56,590 nucleotides of DNA from Mycobacterium sp. shizuoka-1 (GCF_002723835.1 NZ_BEWG01000057.1:125752-182341); one strand, 5' to 3'; shown: positions 26,692 through 34,179, numbered from the stretch's first letter. Made by a program: numbers and translations. The notes: generated from the sequence alone by a model not told the origin.

Positions 26692-27261
26692 CTAGCAGGA
26701 CCCCTGCGCCCGCAGCGATGTCTGCGCCGCCCGCACGGTGCACGACTTCGCCGTCGAGGACGCTGAACGGTGCGGAGTGGCCGTGACGTGGTGGCCGCTG
26801 AGCTGGCGAATCACCGAAGCGGACAAATTGGCCTCGTCCGGTAGCGCCACACCCTTGGCCTGCAGTGCGTCGTAGGTGGTCTTGATCAAACCGCCGTTGA
26901 GCAGGCCCGTCACCGTGCCGTTCGTGCCGTGGGTGGGATGGGCGTAATTGGGGGTGCCGAATGCACTGTGGTAATTCGCCCCGAGCGGAGAGTCGTCCAA
27001 CGCCTTGGTGAATGCGGTGTTCTGGTTGAACACCCGGTCGCCGAGCGCCTGGATCGCCCGGATGCCGGGCGCCGGATTGCCCGGCGTGGTCTCCGAGCCG
27101 AAGCCGGGCCGGCCGACCGCGTCGCCCGACGGCGTGCTGTAGCCGTGCGCCGAGGCGATCCCCGCCGCAGGAGTGGCCACCATCAGCACGGTGGCCAGCG
27201 CGGCCCCGCCCAATACGGTGCCGGTGAAGACGCGATGTCGCTGGGTGTCAAGGGTTCTCAT
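26692..27261 (-). CDS. Secreted protein of unknown function, predicted N-terminal His
   Basis: A 189-residue exported protein. Signal peptide: basic start, hydrophobic stretch about 12-37, and AxA cleavage site ASA before His39, so the mature protein would begin HGYSTP. The mature part holds many histidines (NYHSAF, YAHPTHG, SGHHV, TPHRS) and a C-terminal cysteine pair in SCTVRAAQTSLRAQGSC. GAAAGG lies about 10 nt before the ATG. It follows the 27295-27591 gene by 33 nt, as second gene of one operon. No family recognised; copper binding is inferred from context and composition. Confidence 0.7.
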   Translation of the reverse strand: MRTLDTQRHRVFTGTVLGGAALATVLMVATPAAGIASAHGYSTPSGDAVGRPGFGSETTPGNPAPGIRAIQALGDRVFNQNTAFTKALDDSPLGANYHSAFGTPNYAHPTHGTNGTVTGLLNGGLIKTTYDALQAKGVALPDEANLSASVIRQLSGHHVTATPHRSASSTAKSCTVRAAQTSLRAQGSC

Positions 27262-27294
27262 GTGGTCAATGCCTTTCGTCGAATGTGTTGTCGG

Positions 27295-27591
27295 TCAGCG
27301 CTTCTGGCTGTCACATGCGGCTGTCGTGGTGCGGGCTTCCGGGTCGGCGCAGACGTTCTTCGAGCCGCCCGCGCCGGCCGATCCGCTCGCGCCGGTTCCG
27401 CCGCCGGTCTTGGCGCTCCCGCTCTTGGCGGCGCCGCCACCGGAGCCACTACTGCTGCTGCCACCCGAGTCCGAGCCACCGTGATCGTGGCCCGGGTGTG
27501 CGGCCGCGATTCCCGGCGCGGCCAGCGTCAACGCCGCGGCCGCGATCAGCGTGCCGAGCAGCCTCGGCACACGTGGTCGTCCCTGTGTCAT
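27295..27591 (-). CDS. Small secreted Gly/Ser-rich protein, predicted N-terminal His
   Basis: A 98-residue exported protein. The signal peptide ends with GIAAA, and cleavage there leaves a mature N-terminus HPGHDHGG, three histidines in six residues, followed by a Gly/Ser/Ala-rich linker and a C-terminal part with two cysteines (VCADPEA and AACDS). The ATG at 27591 is chosen because GGGAG lies 6 nt upstream; the ATG at 27597 touches that site. A TACTAC-N5-GTAGTA dyad lies 33-49 nt upstream. First gene of a two-gene operon. Function unknown; a surface metal-binding peptide is inferred. Confidence 0.65.
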   Translation of the reverse strand: MTQGRPRVPRLLGTLIAAAALTLAAPGIAAAHPGHDHGGSDSGGSSSSGSGGGAAKSGSAKTGGGTGASGSAGAGGSKNVCADPEARTTTAACDSQKR

Positions 27592-27623
27592 GCGCATCTC
27601 CCGTGTTCGCGGGGCGGCGGATC

Positions 27624-27640
27624 TACTACGATATGTAGTA
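27624..27640. promoter_or_regulatory. Dyad TACTAC-N5-GTAGTA, candidate repressor operator
   Basis: Perfect 6-bp arms with a 5-bp spacer in the promoter region of the secreted-protein operon. Same form as the dyad at 25849; resembles BlaI/CopY-type operators. No such repressor is encoded in the window. Confidence 0.6.
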
Positions 27641-27806
27641 CTTGGGCGCAGATGTCTGCGCGCGTGTCCCCGGCCCAACCTGTGTTGTCGGTATCAACTT
27701 CGTGCGGATTCCCGAGCGGCTGCGGTGACCGCTGACGCGTCACAGCAGGCGATCAGGAAACGCACAGACAATTGGTCGCCGCGCGTCCGGGAAAGTTCCC
27801 GCGAGA

Positions 27807-28535
27807 TCAGGCTGCCGAACCGTCGGTGGGGTAGAGGTGCCCGCGTCGTCGACCCCGAGAGGCGTTGTCGGGCAACACCACATCGGCGGTGACGCCCACG
27901 GCGTCAGATCGCGGCGCCGGACCGGGGGTGCGGGCGTCGCGCCATACCAGCAGCGCCAGCACCGTCCCGGCCAGGACCGGCAGGTGCGACAGGATGCGGT
28001 CCAGGCCCACCGCACCCGACGCCGCGTCGCTCACGACGTATCCGGTGAGGATCGCGGTGAACACCGCCAGCACGCCGGCCAGGCCGGCGGCCGCCGCGGG
28101 GCGCGCCGCCGCGACGATCATGACGACGCCCAATGCCGCCGACCATGCGGTCGATTCGTTGAGCAGGTGTCCGCCCATCATCGCGTGATGCCCGGGCGCC
28201 GCCGTGCCGATGCCGGCGCCGGCGGCCTGGGCGATCGCCAGTCCCAGTTGGATCAGCCCGACCAGTCCCAGCGTCCAGCGCAGCCAGGTGGCACTCGCCG
28301 GCAGCCGACGGGACGCCCGCGACGCCGCGGGCCGCTCGCCGGGGGCCGCGACGGCCGCCACCTGGGAGCGGCCGGCCAGGCGCCGCAGCAGCTGGGTCTG
28401 CTCGACGGCCTGCGCATACCAGTCGCCGCAGGCAGCGCAGGTGGCGAGATGCTCGTCGACCCGGGCGGCGGGAACAGGTTCGCGTTCGCCGTCGATCCGG
28501 GCTGACAACGCCTCCTGGGCGACAGTGCAGTCCAC
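27807..28535 (-). CDS. Zinc-finger anti-sigma-like membrane protein
   Basis: A 242-residue protein: an N-terminal cytosolic zf-HC2 domain (DEHLATCAACGDWY, pattern H-x3-C-x2-C, about 27-38) followed by four or five hydrophobic spans and a His/Met patch PGHHAMMGGHLL between spans. This is the plan of transmembrane anti-sigma factors. GTG at 28535 gives the usual short lead into the zinc finger; the open frame reaches 28586. It is not beside a sigma gene, but a SigC-like factor lies 8 kb away in the same copper island. I recall a similar protein, Rv0093c, near copper ATPase genes in M. tuberculosis. Divergent from the ArsR-like gene. Confidence 0.78.
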   Translation of the reverse strand: MDCTVAQEALSARIDGEREPVPAARVDEHLATCAACGDWYAQAVEQTQLLRRLAGRSQVAAVAAPGERPAASRASRRLPASATWLRWTLGLVGLIQLGLAIAQAAGAGIGTAAPGHHAMMGGHLLNESTAWSAALGVVMIVAAARPAAAAGLAGVLAVFTAILTGYVVSDAASGAVGLDRILSHLPVLAGTVLALLVWRDARTPGPAPRSDAVGVTADVVLPDNASRGRRRGHLYPTDGSAA

Positions 28536-28600
28536 GTTGCAATAGTCGCCTATCCGGCCTGGATTGTTCCAGCGTCCCGGGCGCAATCGGCCTCCTGGGC

Positions 28601-28606
28601 TAGATT
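28601..28606 (+). promoter_or_regulatory. -10 box, leaderless promoter of arsR-like gene
   Basis: TAGATT followed by 7 nt and ATG at 28614. Confidence 0.45.
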
Positions 28607-28613
28607 CCTATTC

Positions 28614-28958
28614 ATGGACGGGCCGGGAGATGAGGGCAAGGTCGAGCGTGCCTCGTCCGCGCTGGCCGACGTCGACATCCACGGCTGGACCCAGCGCTTC
28701 GATCTGCTCTCCGACCCGCACCGGCTGGAGATTCTGCTCGGGCTGCACCGGGCCCCCGGGATCTGCGTCGGTGACCTGGCGGCAGCGGTGAGCCGATCGG
28801 AAAACGCTGTCTCGCAAGCGCTGCGCGTGCTGCGTCAACAGGGCTGGGTCAGCTCCACACGGGTGGGCCGGCAGGTGAGCTACCGCCTGGAGGATCACAC
28901 CGTGCACGACCTGTTGCACTGGATCGGCGCCGCGCACTCCGACGTTCACGCCGAATAG
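28614..28958 (+). CDS. ArsR-family metal sensor, NmtR/KmtR-like
   Basis: A 114-residue winged-helix repressor (LSDPHRLEILLGLHRAPGICVGDLAAAVSRSENAVSQALRVL, HTH about 52-75). The C-terminal helix carries DHTVHDLL HW and AHSDVH, a cluster of one Asp and five His where the nickel/cobalt sensors NmtR and KmtR place their alpha-5 ligands. It directly precedes the cobalt transporter genes on the same strand, so it should repress them until Co/Ni is sufficient. An inverted repeat lies between it and cbiM. Cobalt rather than nickel is inferred from the transporter and cob genes. Confidence 0.87.
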   Translation: MDGPGDEGKVERASSALADVDIHGWTQRFDLLSDPHRLEILLGLHRAPGICVGDLAAAVSRSENAVSQALRVLRQQGWVSSTRVGRQVSYRLEDHTVHDLLHWIGAAHSDVHAE

Positions 28959-28978
28959 CGCGATCGGTTCACCCGAAT

Positions 28979-28998
28979 ATCTGTACAGGTAGACAGAT
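28979..28998. promoter_or_regulatory. Inverted repeat ATCTGT-N8-ACAGAT before cbiM
   Basis: Six-bp arms; inside it CTGTACAG (28981-28988) is itself a palindrome. Lies between the arsR-like gene and cbiM, so it is a candidate operator for the metal sensor. The 11-mer TATCTGTACAG spanning it recurs before mqo. Confidence 0.5.
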
Positions 28999-29064
28999 GA
29001 CCGGGCGCGGGCATAGGCTTCCCACTCGGGACGGGGACACCGCCGTCATCGCGAGGAGGCACCT

Positions 29065-29772
29065 TTGAGCGTCCGGATCACGGCGATGCACATGAGTGAC
29101 GGCCTGGTCAACGCGCCCACGTCGGTGGTCTTCGGGCTCCTGGCCATCGCGGTGGTCGGCTTCTGCGGCTGGCGGGCGCGCACCGAACTCGACGAGCGCA
29201 CCGTTCCGCTGGCCGGGCTGGTCGCGGCCTTCATCTTCGCCGTCCAGATGATCAACTTCCCGATCCTGCCGGGAGTCAGCGGCCACCTGCTCGGCGGCGC
29301 CCTGGCCGCGATCCTGGTCGGCCCGTACACCGGCGTGCTGTGCATCACGATCGTGCTGGTGGTCCAGTCGCTGCTGTTCGCCGACGGCGGGGTGACCGCC
29401 CTGGGGATGAATATCACCAACATGGCGCTGATCGGGGTGACGGCCGGCTATTCGGCGGCCCTGGTGTTGTACGCCCTGGTGCGGCGGCGCCGCCGCGAGG
29501 CCTCGGTGCCGGCGCTGGGGGTCGTCGGTTTCCTTTCGGCCCTGATCGGAACGGTCTGTGCCGCAATGGGCTTCGTCGTGGAGTACGCGATCGGTGGTGC
29601 CGCGCCGACCGCACTGGGAACGGTCGCCGCCTACATGTTCGGCACCCACGTCCTGATCGGAATCGGGGAGGGGCTGATCACCGCCGTCACGGTGATGGCC
29701 GTCGCGCGGTCCCGTCCGGATCTCGTCTACCTGCTTCGGCGCGACCGTGACCGCGCGGCGGTGACCCTGTGA
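29065..29772 (+). CDS. cbiM: Cobalt ECF transporter, substrate-binding membrane component CbiM
   Basis: A 235-residue membrane protein of about six to seven spans that binds Co(II) and hands it across. TTG at 29065 has a strong GAGGAGG ribosome site at 5-6 nt, giving seven residues before MHMSDGLVN. In characterised NikM/CbiM proteins the first residues MH take part in metal binding, so ATG at 29086, which would start exactly MHMSDG, is a serious alternative without a clear ribosome site. Overlaps cbiN by GTGA. Confidence 0.9.
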   Translation: MSVRITAMHMSDGLVNAPTSVVFGLLAIAVVGFCGWRARTELDERTVPLAGLVAAFIFAVQMINFPILPGVSGHLLGGALAAILVGPYTGVLCITIVLVVQSLLFADGGVTALGMNITNMALIGVTAGYSAALVLYALVRRRRREASVPALGVVGFLSALIGTVCAAMGFVVEYAIGGAAPTALGTVAAYMFGTHVLIGIGEGLITAVTVMAVARSRPDLVYLLRRDRDRAAVTL

Positions 29773-30113
29773 ACACCCGGCGCTGGGCATTCTGGGCGGC
29801 CTTCGGTGCCGCGATCCTGCTGATCGCCGGCGTGGTGTCCTACTTCGCCAGTTCCAGTCCGGACGGACTGGATTCGGCGACGCTTCAGGGCTGCCAGGTC
29901 GTCGAGACCGCGCACGGCGAGCAACTCACCGGAAACTGCATCGCCCAGCACGCGACCGAGCACTCGATGTCGACGTCGCCGCTGGCCGACTACACGATTT
30001 TCGGCCACGCCGACACCAATGGGCCGGCCGGAATCATCGGCGCCGTCGTGGTGCTGGCCATCGCCTTCGGTGCGTTCTGGTTGATTGCGCGCACTCGCCG
30101 TTCGAAGGGCTGA
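29769..30113 (+). CDS. cbiN: CbiN-like PDGLE-domain subunit
   Basis: A 114-residue protein with two membrane spans (about 7-27 and 86-106) enclosing an extracytoplasmic loop that starts SPDGLDS, the PDGLE signature of the small subunit of cobalt/nickel ECF transporters. The loop holds two Cys and several His (AHGEQL, AQHATEHS). GTG at 29769 overlaps the cbiM stop. Needed with CbiM for metal loading in related systems. Confidence 0.87.
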   Translation: MNTRRWAFWAAFGAAILLIAGVVSYFASSSPDGLDSATLQGCQVVETAHGEQLTGNCIAQHATEHSMSTSPLADYTIFGHADTNGPAGIIGAVVVLAIAFGAFWLIARTRRSKG

Positions 30114-30114
30114 G

Positions 30115-30891
30115 ATGGGCGCCGGGCACTCCCACCCGCTCTATCGGGACGGCGAATCGGCGGTGCACCGCGCGCCCGCCGAGGTGAAGATCGCCGGCTT
30201 GGTGCTGTTCGTCCTCGCGGTCGTGGCCACCCCGCGCGAGATGATCTGGCCGTTCGCCGTCTACGCCGCGATCGTGCTGGTGGTGTGGCGGCTCGCCGGT
30301 ATCCCGCTGCGCTGGATCCTGCCGCGGATGCTCATCGAGGCACCGTTCGTCGTGCTGGCCGTGCTGCTCCCGTTCGCCGAAGGCGGCGAGCGTGTCGAGG
30401 TCGCCGGCGTCGGGCTGTCGGTGACCGGGCTGTGGGCGGCCTGGGGGATCGTCGTCAAAGGGACGCTGGGGGTGGCGGCGTCGCTCACGGTCGCGGCCAC
30501 CACGTCGGCGCGCGAGCTGCCGCTGGCGCTGAGCCGGCTCGGCATGCCCGGACTGGTGACCTCGATGCTGGTGCTGATGATCCGCTACGTCGACCTGCTG
30601 TCGGCCGAGGTGAGCCGGATGCGGATGGCCCGGATCTCCCGCGGTGACTCGCCGCGCGCCATCCATCAGATCGGGGCGATCGCCAAAGGGGTTGGCGCGC
30701 TGTTCCTGCGGTCCTACGAACGTGGTGAGCGTGTCTACCTGGCCATGACCTCGCGCGGCTTCGACGGCAAGGTGCCGGAGCTGGCGATCGTCGGCGCCGG
30801 GCCGCGCGCGTCGGGCGCGCAGTGGGCGTACGCGCTGACACCGGCGGTGGCGGCGGCCACGGTGGCGGCCTCGGCGTGGGTGCTGCGATGA
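30115..30891 (+). CDS. cbiQ: Cobalt ECF transporter T component CbiQ
   Basis: A 258-residue membrane coupling subunit with about five spans. The coupling-helix signatures are visible as MRMARISRG and LAMTSRGFDG. It begins HSHPLYRDGESAVHRAPAEVKI, typical of CbiQ. ATG at 30115 lies 1 nt after the cbiN stop; the stop overlaps cbiO by ATGA. Confidence 0.9.
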   Translation: MGAGHSHPLYRDGESAVHRAPAEVKIAGLVLFVLAVVATPREMIWPFAVYAAIVLVVWRLAGIPLRWILPRMLIEAPFVVLAVLLPFAEGGERVEVAGVGLSVTGLWAAWGIVVKGTLGVAASLTVAATTSARELPLALSRLGMPGLVTSMLVLMIRYVDLLSAEVSRMRMARISRGDSPRAIHQIGAIAKGVGALFLRSYERGERVYLAMTSRGFDGKVPELAIVGAGPRASGAQWAYALTPAVAAATVAASAWVLR

Positions 30892-31628
30892 GCGCGCCGG
30901 CGATCCGCGTCGAGGGTCTGCACCACCGCTACCCGGACGGGCGCGTCGCGCTCGACGGGGTCGACCTGTGCATCGCCCCCGGCGAGCGGGTGGCGATCCT
31001 CGGGCCCAACGGCGCGGGCAAGACCACCCTGATGCTGCATCTCAACGGCGTGCTCGCCGCGACCTCGGGCGCGATAGAGATCAGCGGTATCCCGTTGACC
31101 CGCAAGACCCTTCGCGACATCCGGCGCCGGGTGGGACTGGTGTTCCAGGACCCCGACGATCAGTTGTTCATGCCGACGGTGGCCCAGGACGTCGCGTTCG
31201 GACCGGCCAACTTCGGGGTGACCGGCGACGAGTTGGCGGCCCGGGTGGCCGCCGCGCTGGATGTGGTGTCGATGACCGAGCATGCCGACCGCAGTCCCGC
31301 GCACCTGTCCGGCGGTCAGCGCAGGCGTGCGGCGCTGGCCACCGTGCTGGCTTGTGAACCGGAGATCCTGGTGCTCGACGAGCCGTCGGCCAACCTCGAC
31401 CCGGTGGCCCGGCGCGAGCTCGCCGAGACGCTGGCGAGCCTGCCGGCCACCATGGTGATCGTCACCCACGACCTGCCCTATGCCGCCCAGCTGTGTGATC
31501 GGGCGATCGTGCTGGACGGCGGGGTGGTGGTGGCCGACGACACCGTCACTGCGGTGCTCTCCGACAGCGAACTGCTGGCCGCCCACCGCCTCGAACTGCC
31601 CTGGGGCTTCGTCGTCCCCGCGCGCTGA
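30888..31628 (+). CDS. cbiO: Cobalt ECF transporter ATPase CbiO
   Basis: A 246-residue cytosolic ABC ATPase with Walker A GPNGAGKTT, Q-loop VFQDPDDQLF, signature LSGGQRRRAALA, Walker B ILVLDEP and H-loop VTHD: complete and presumably active. Q-loop DPDDQ is typical of ECF-transporter ATPases. ATG at 30888, overlapping cbiQ. It ends 3 nt from the opposing mycothione reductase gene. Together cbiMNQO lie in the place occupied in M. tuberculosis by nicT (Rv2856) as I recall. Confidence 0.93.
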   Translation: MSAPAIRVEGLHHRYPDGRVALDGVDLCIAPGERVAILGPNGAGKTTLMLHLNGVLAATSGAIEISGIPLTRKTLRDIRRRVGLVFQDPDDQLFMPTVAQDVAFGPANFGVTGDELAARVAAALDVVSMTEHADRSPAHLSGGQRRRAALATVLACEPEILVLDEPSANLDPVARRELAETLASLPATMVIVTHDLPYAAQLCDRAIVLDGGVVVADDTVTAVLSDSELLAAHRLELPWGFVVPAR

Positions 31629-31631
31629 GAT

Positions 31632-33044
31632 TCAGTGCCGGCGCGACGGCGGCCACGGCGGCTCGCCACAGAGCGCCAGCAAGGCGTTCTCGATCACCTC
31701 GGGCAACGCCGGGTGGATCCAGTACTGGCCGCGGGCCATGTCCTGGCCGGCCAGCCCGAAACTCATCGCCTGGATCAGTGGCTGGATCAGTGACGACGCC
31801 TGGTGGCCCATGATGTGGGCGCCCAGGATCGTGCCACTGTCGCGCTCGACCACGATCTTGGCGATGCCGGTGCTGTCTTCCATCGCCCAGCCGTAGGCCA
31901 CATCGGCGAAATCCTGGACCTTGACCTTGATGTCGTAGCCGGCCGCCCGGGCCTCGTTTTCGGTGAGCCCGACACACGCGATCTGCGGGTCGGTGAACAC
32001 CGCCGACGGCACGAACCGGTGATCCGACGGCATCAGGTTCTCGGTGTCGTCCCAGTCGTGCAAGAGGTTGTGCCGGACCACCCGGGCCTCGTGGTTGGCG
32101 ACGTGCTTGAGCTGGTAGTGCGAGCTGACGTCACCGAGTGCGAAAACGCCTCGCGCCGTGGTCCGTTGATACTCGTCGACCACAACGAGGCCGTCCTCGT
32201 CGAGTTCCACCCCGGCCAGGTCCAGGTCCATCAGGTCTCCGTTGGGAATCCGGCCGGTCGCCACCAGCACCGCGTCTGCGCGCAGGGTGGAGCCGTCGTC
32301 GAGTTCGACGACCACCTGCGACCCGTCCTGGGTCGCGCCGATCATGTTGCGGTGAAAGCGGATCTCCCACTTCTTGGCGGCGATGTCGGTGAACCGTTCG
32401 CAGATCGTGTCGTCGCAGTGCGACAGCATGCCGGCCCCGCGGATCACGATCGTCACCCGAGTGCCCAAGGCGGAGAACACGTGCGCGAATTCGGCGGCGA
32501 CGAACCCGCCACCGATGATCACCAGGTGTTCGGGAAGTTCGGGAATCCGCATGATGGTGTCGCTGGTGTGCACCTCCACGCCGCAGCCGGCGATCGCCTC
32601 GGGAACCATCGCCCGCGCGCCGGCGGCGATCACCACCTGCTCGGCAGTGAACTCCGCGCCGTCGTCGGTGCGCAACCGGTAGCCCGATTCGGTGCGCCCG
32701 GTGAAGCGGGTGTGGCTGTCGTAGACCGTGACGTTGGGCGAGGAGCGCCGGTAGTTCTCGCCGCCGATCGCCAGCGGGTCGATGCGGCCGAACACCCGCG
32801 ACACGATGTCGGGCCAGCGCACGCCGTCGACGTGGGCGTCGACACCGAACCGGGCGGCGTCGCGCACGGTCTGGGCCACCTCCGCGGCGTAGACGAACAT
32901 CTTCGTCGGGATGCATCCCACGTTCAGGCAGGTGCCGCCGAACACCCCCTGCTCGCAGATCGCGACCTTCTTGCCGGCGTAGCGCTCGTCGAGGATCGAG
33001 TTGCCCGACCCGGTCCCGATGATCGCAATGTCGTAGTGCTCCAA
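31632..33044 (-). CDS. mtr: Mycothione reductase
   Basis: Reduces mycothiol disulfide with NADPH, keeping the actinobacterial thiol pool reduced. A 470-residue flavoprotein disulfide reductase: FAD motif IIGTGSGN, redox disulfide GGTCLNVGCIPTK (about 36-48), NAD(P) motif IIGGGFVAAEF, second FAD site GVFALGDVSS, and C-terminal HPALPE with the catalytic His-Glu. Length and position match Rv2855. Second of a two-gene minus-strand unit, 10 nt behind the hydrolase gene. Confidence 0.95.
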   Translation of the reverse strand: MEHYDIAIIGTGSGNSILDERYAGKKVAICEQGVFGGTCLNVGCIPTKMFVYAAEVAQTVRDAARFGVDAHVDGVRWPDIVSRVFGRIDPLAIGGENYRRSSPNVTVYDSHTRFTGRTESGYRLRTDDGAEFTAEQVVIAAGARAMVPEAIAGCGVEVHTSDTIMRIPELPEHLVIIGGGFVAAEFAHVFSALGTRVTIVIRGAGMLSHCDDTICERFTDIAAKKWEIRFHRNMIGATQDGSQVVVELDDGSTLRADAVLVATGRIPNGDLMDLDLAGVELDEDGLVVVDEYQRTTARGVFALGDVSSHYQLKHVANHEARVVRHNLLHDWDDTENLMPSDHRFVPSAVFTDPQIACVGLTENEARAAGYDIKVKVQDFADVAYGWAMEDSTGIAKIVVERDSGTILGAHIMGHQASSLIQPLIQAMSFGLAGQDMARGQYWIHPALPEVIENALLALCGEPPWPPSRRH

Positions 33045-33054
33045 CGCATTCCCC

Positions 33055-34074
33055 TTATCCCCGGCCGGTGGCCGATCCGGCCGTGTGATGCGCTCGGTAG
33101 TCGTCGAGCCAGCCGGCCAATTCCCGATACGCCGCGGCGCGAGGCTGCGCCAGCGACAAGAACACGTCGTGCTTGGCGTCGCGCACCGGGACGACGGTGG
33201 TGCGGTTGCCGATACAGCCGGCCCAGCGCGCGATCTGGGTGACGTCGAGCACGGCGTCCCCGCGCTGCATGGCCTCCGGCACGGTGCCCTCGGTGACGCT
33301 GTGGTCGGACCGCAGAATCAGGTTGGGCACACCGACATCCAGGCCGCGATGCAACGTGGCATGCCCGCGGCGGATGGCGTGGATCCAGCCGAACGTCACC
33401 GGGAACCCGCCCAGCGGTTTCCACTGCAGGTTGTACTCGAACTCGCCGTGATAATCGCGGTGCAGCGTCAGCCCGTAGCCGCCCTTGCTGGTGCCGCGCA
33501 CCACTCGGGTCTTGCGGACCCGTGACATCGCGCCGATCGCCGTCGAGGTCAGCCTGGTCCGCAGGATCGCCGGGCCGTGCAGGTCTAGCCAGGGACTGTT
33601 GAGCACCAGGCCGCCCAGCGACAGCGAGCCCGTCGCGTTACGCCTGCGCACCCGGTCGAGCCACAGCGAGACGATCAGACCACCCGCGGAATGGCCGTAC
33701 ACCAGGATCTGCGTGCCGGGGTTCTCGGTGGCGATGACCGCCGCCGCCCGTTCCAGTTCCCGGTCGTAGCGGGCCAGATCGGTGGTGAAGTGCGGGGTCT
33801 GGCCGTCGCGCCAGGACCGGCCACACTTGTGTTGGTCCAGCGCGTAGAACCGGAAGCCGGCCGCCGCGAAGTGCTCGGCCAGTTCGGTGTTGAAGAAGTA
33901 ATCGGTGAACCCGTGCACCGCCAGCACGGTGTGCGCGGCGGGCGCCTCATCGGCGCGCCGGACCAGCGTGGCGAACAGTTCGCCCTCGCCGTCGGGGTCC
34001 GGCCCCAGAGCCATGGTGGCCTGTTGGTAGCCGGGAAGGACATCGTCGGCCCATTCGGCCTGCGCTGCCGTCAC
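33055..34074 (-). CDS. Alpha/beta hydrolase, lysophospholipase-like (Rv2854-like)
   Basis: A 339-residue hydrolase of the serine aminopeptidase/lysophospholipase (Hydrolase_4) family. Nucleophile Ser in YGHSAGG, oxyanion segment AVHGFTDYFF, Asp in ILRSDHSVTEG and His in RDAKHDVFLS complete the triad. No signal peptide is seen, so it is likely cytosolic. GTG at 34074 with a TAAGGT box 8 nt upstream. Natural substrate unknown; linkage to mtr is conserved in M. tuberculosis. Confidence 0.87.
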   Translation of the reverse strand: MTAAQAEWADDVLPGYQQATMALGPDPDGEGELFATLVRRADEAPAAHTVLAVHGFTDYFFNTELAEHFAAAGFRFYALDQHKCGRSWRDGQTPHFTTDLARYDRELERAAAVIATENPGTQILVYGHSAGGLIVSLWLDRVRRRNATGSLSLGGLVLNSPWLDLHGPAILRTRLTSTAIGAMSRVRKTRVVRGTSKGGYGLTLHRDYHGEFEYNLQWKPLGGFPVTFGWIHAIRRGHATLHRGLDVGVPNLILRSDHSVTEGTVPEAMQRGDAVLDVTQIARWAGCIGNRTTVVPVRDAKHDVFLSLAQPRAAAYRELAGWLDDYRAHHTAGSATGRG

Positions 34075-34082
34075 AAGGCCTT

Positions 34083-34088
34083 ACCTTA
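34083..34088 (-). promoter_or_regulatory. -10 box, leaderless promoter of hydrolase-mtr unit
   Basis: TAAGGT followed by 8 nt and GTG at 34074. Confidence 0.4.
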
Positions 34089-34149
34089 GTGGGCGACGCT
34101 GCGGGGGTGTGGTGCTGGCGACTCTCGCGAATAACTGAGTGCCGGTCGG

Positions 34150-34179
34150 GATAACCTGACTATCTGTACAGCTGTTATC
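34150..34179. promoter_or_regulatory. Inverted repeat GATAAC-N18-GTTATC before mqo
   Basis: Six-bp arms enclose TATCTGTACAG (34161-34171), the same 11-mer as upstream of cbiM. Lies 27 nt before the mqo GTG, in the divergent region with the hydrolase gene. Role inferred. Confidence 0.4.

Noticed and set aside
27788..27801. CGGGAA-AG-TTCCCG dyad near the anti-sigma gene end
   Set aside because: Short, with a 2-base centre and at the end of the gene; too little to call an operator or terminator.
28959..29064. Cobalamin riboswitch before cbiM
   Set aside because: Only about 100 bases are available and no B12-box-like sequence is present; no such box was seen before the other cob genes either.
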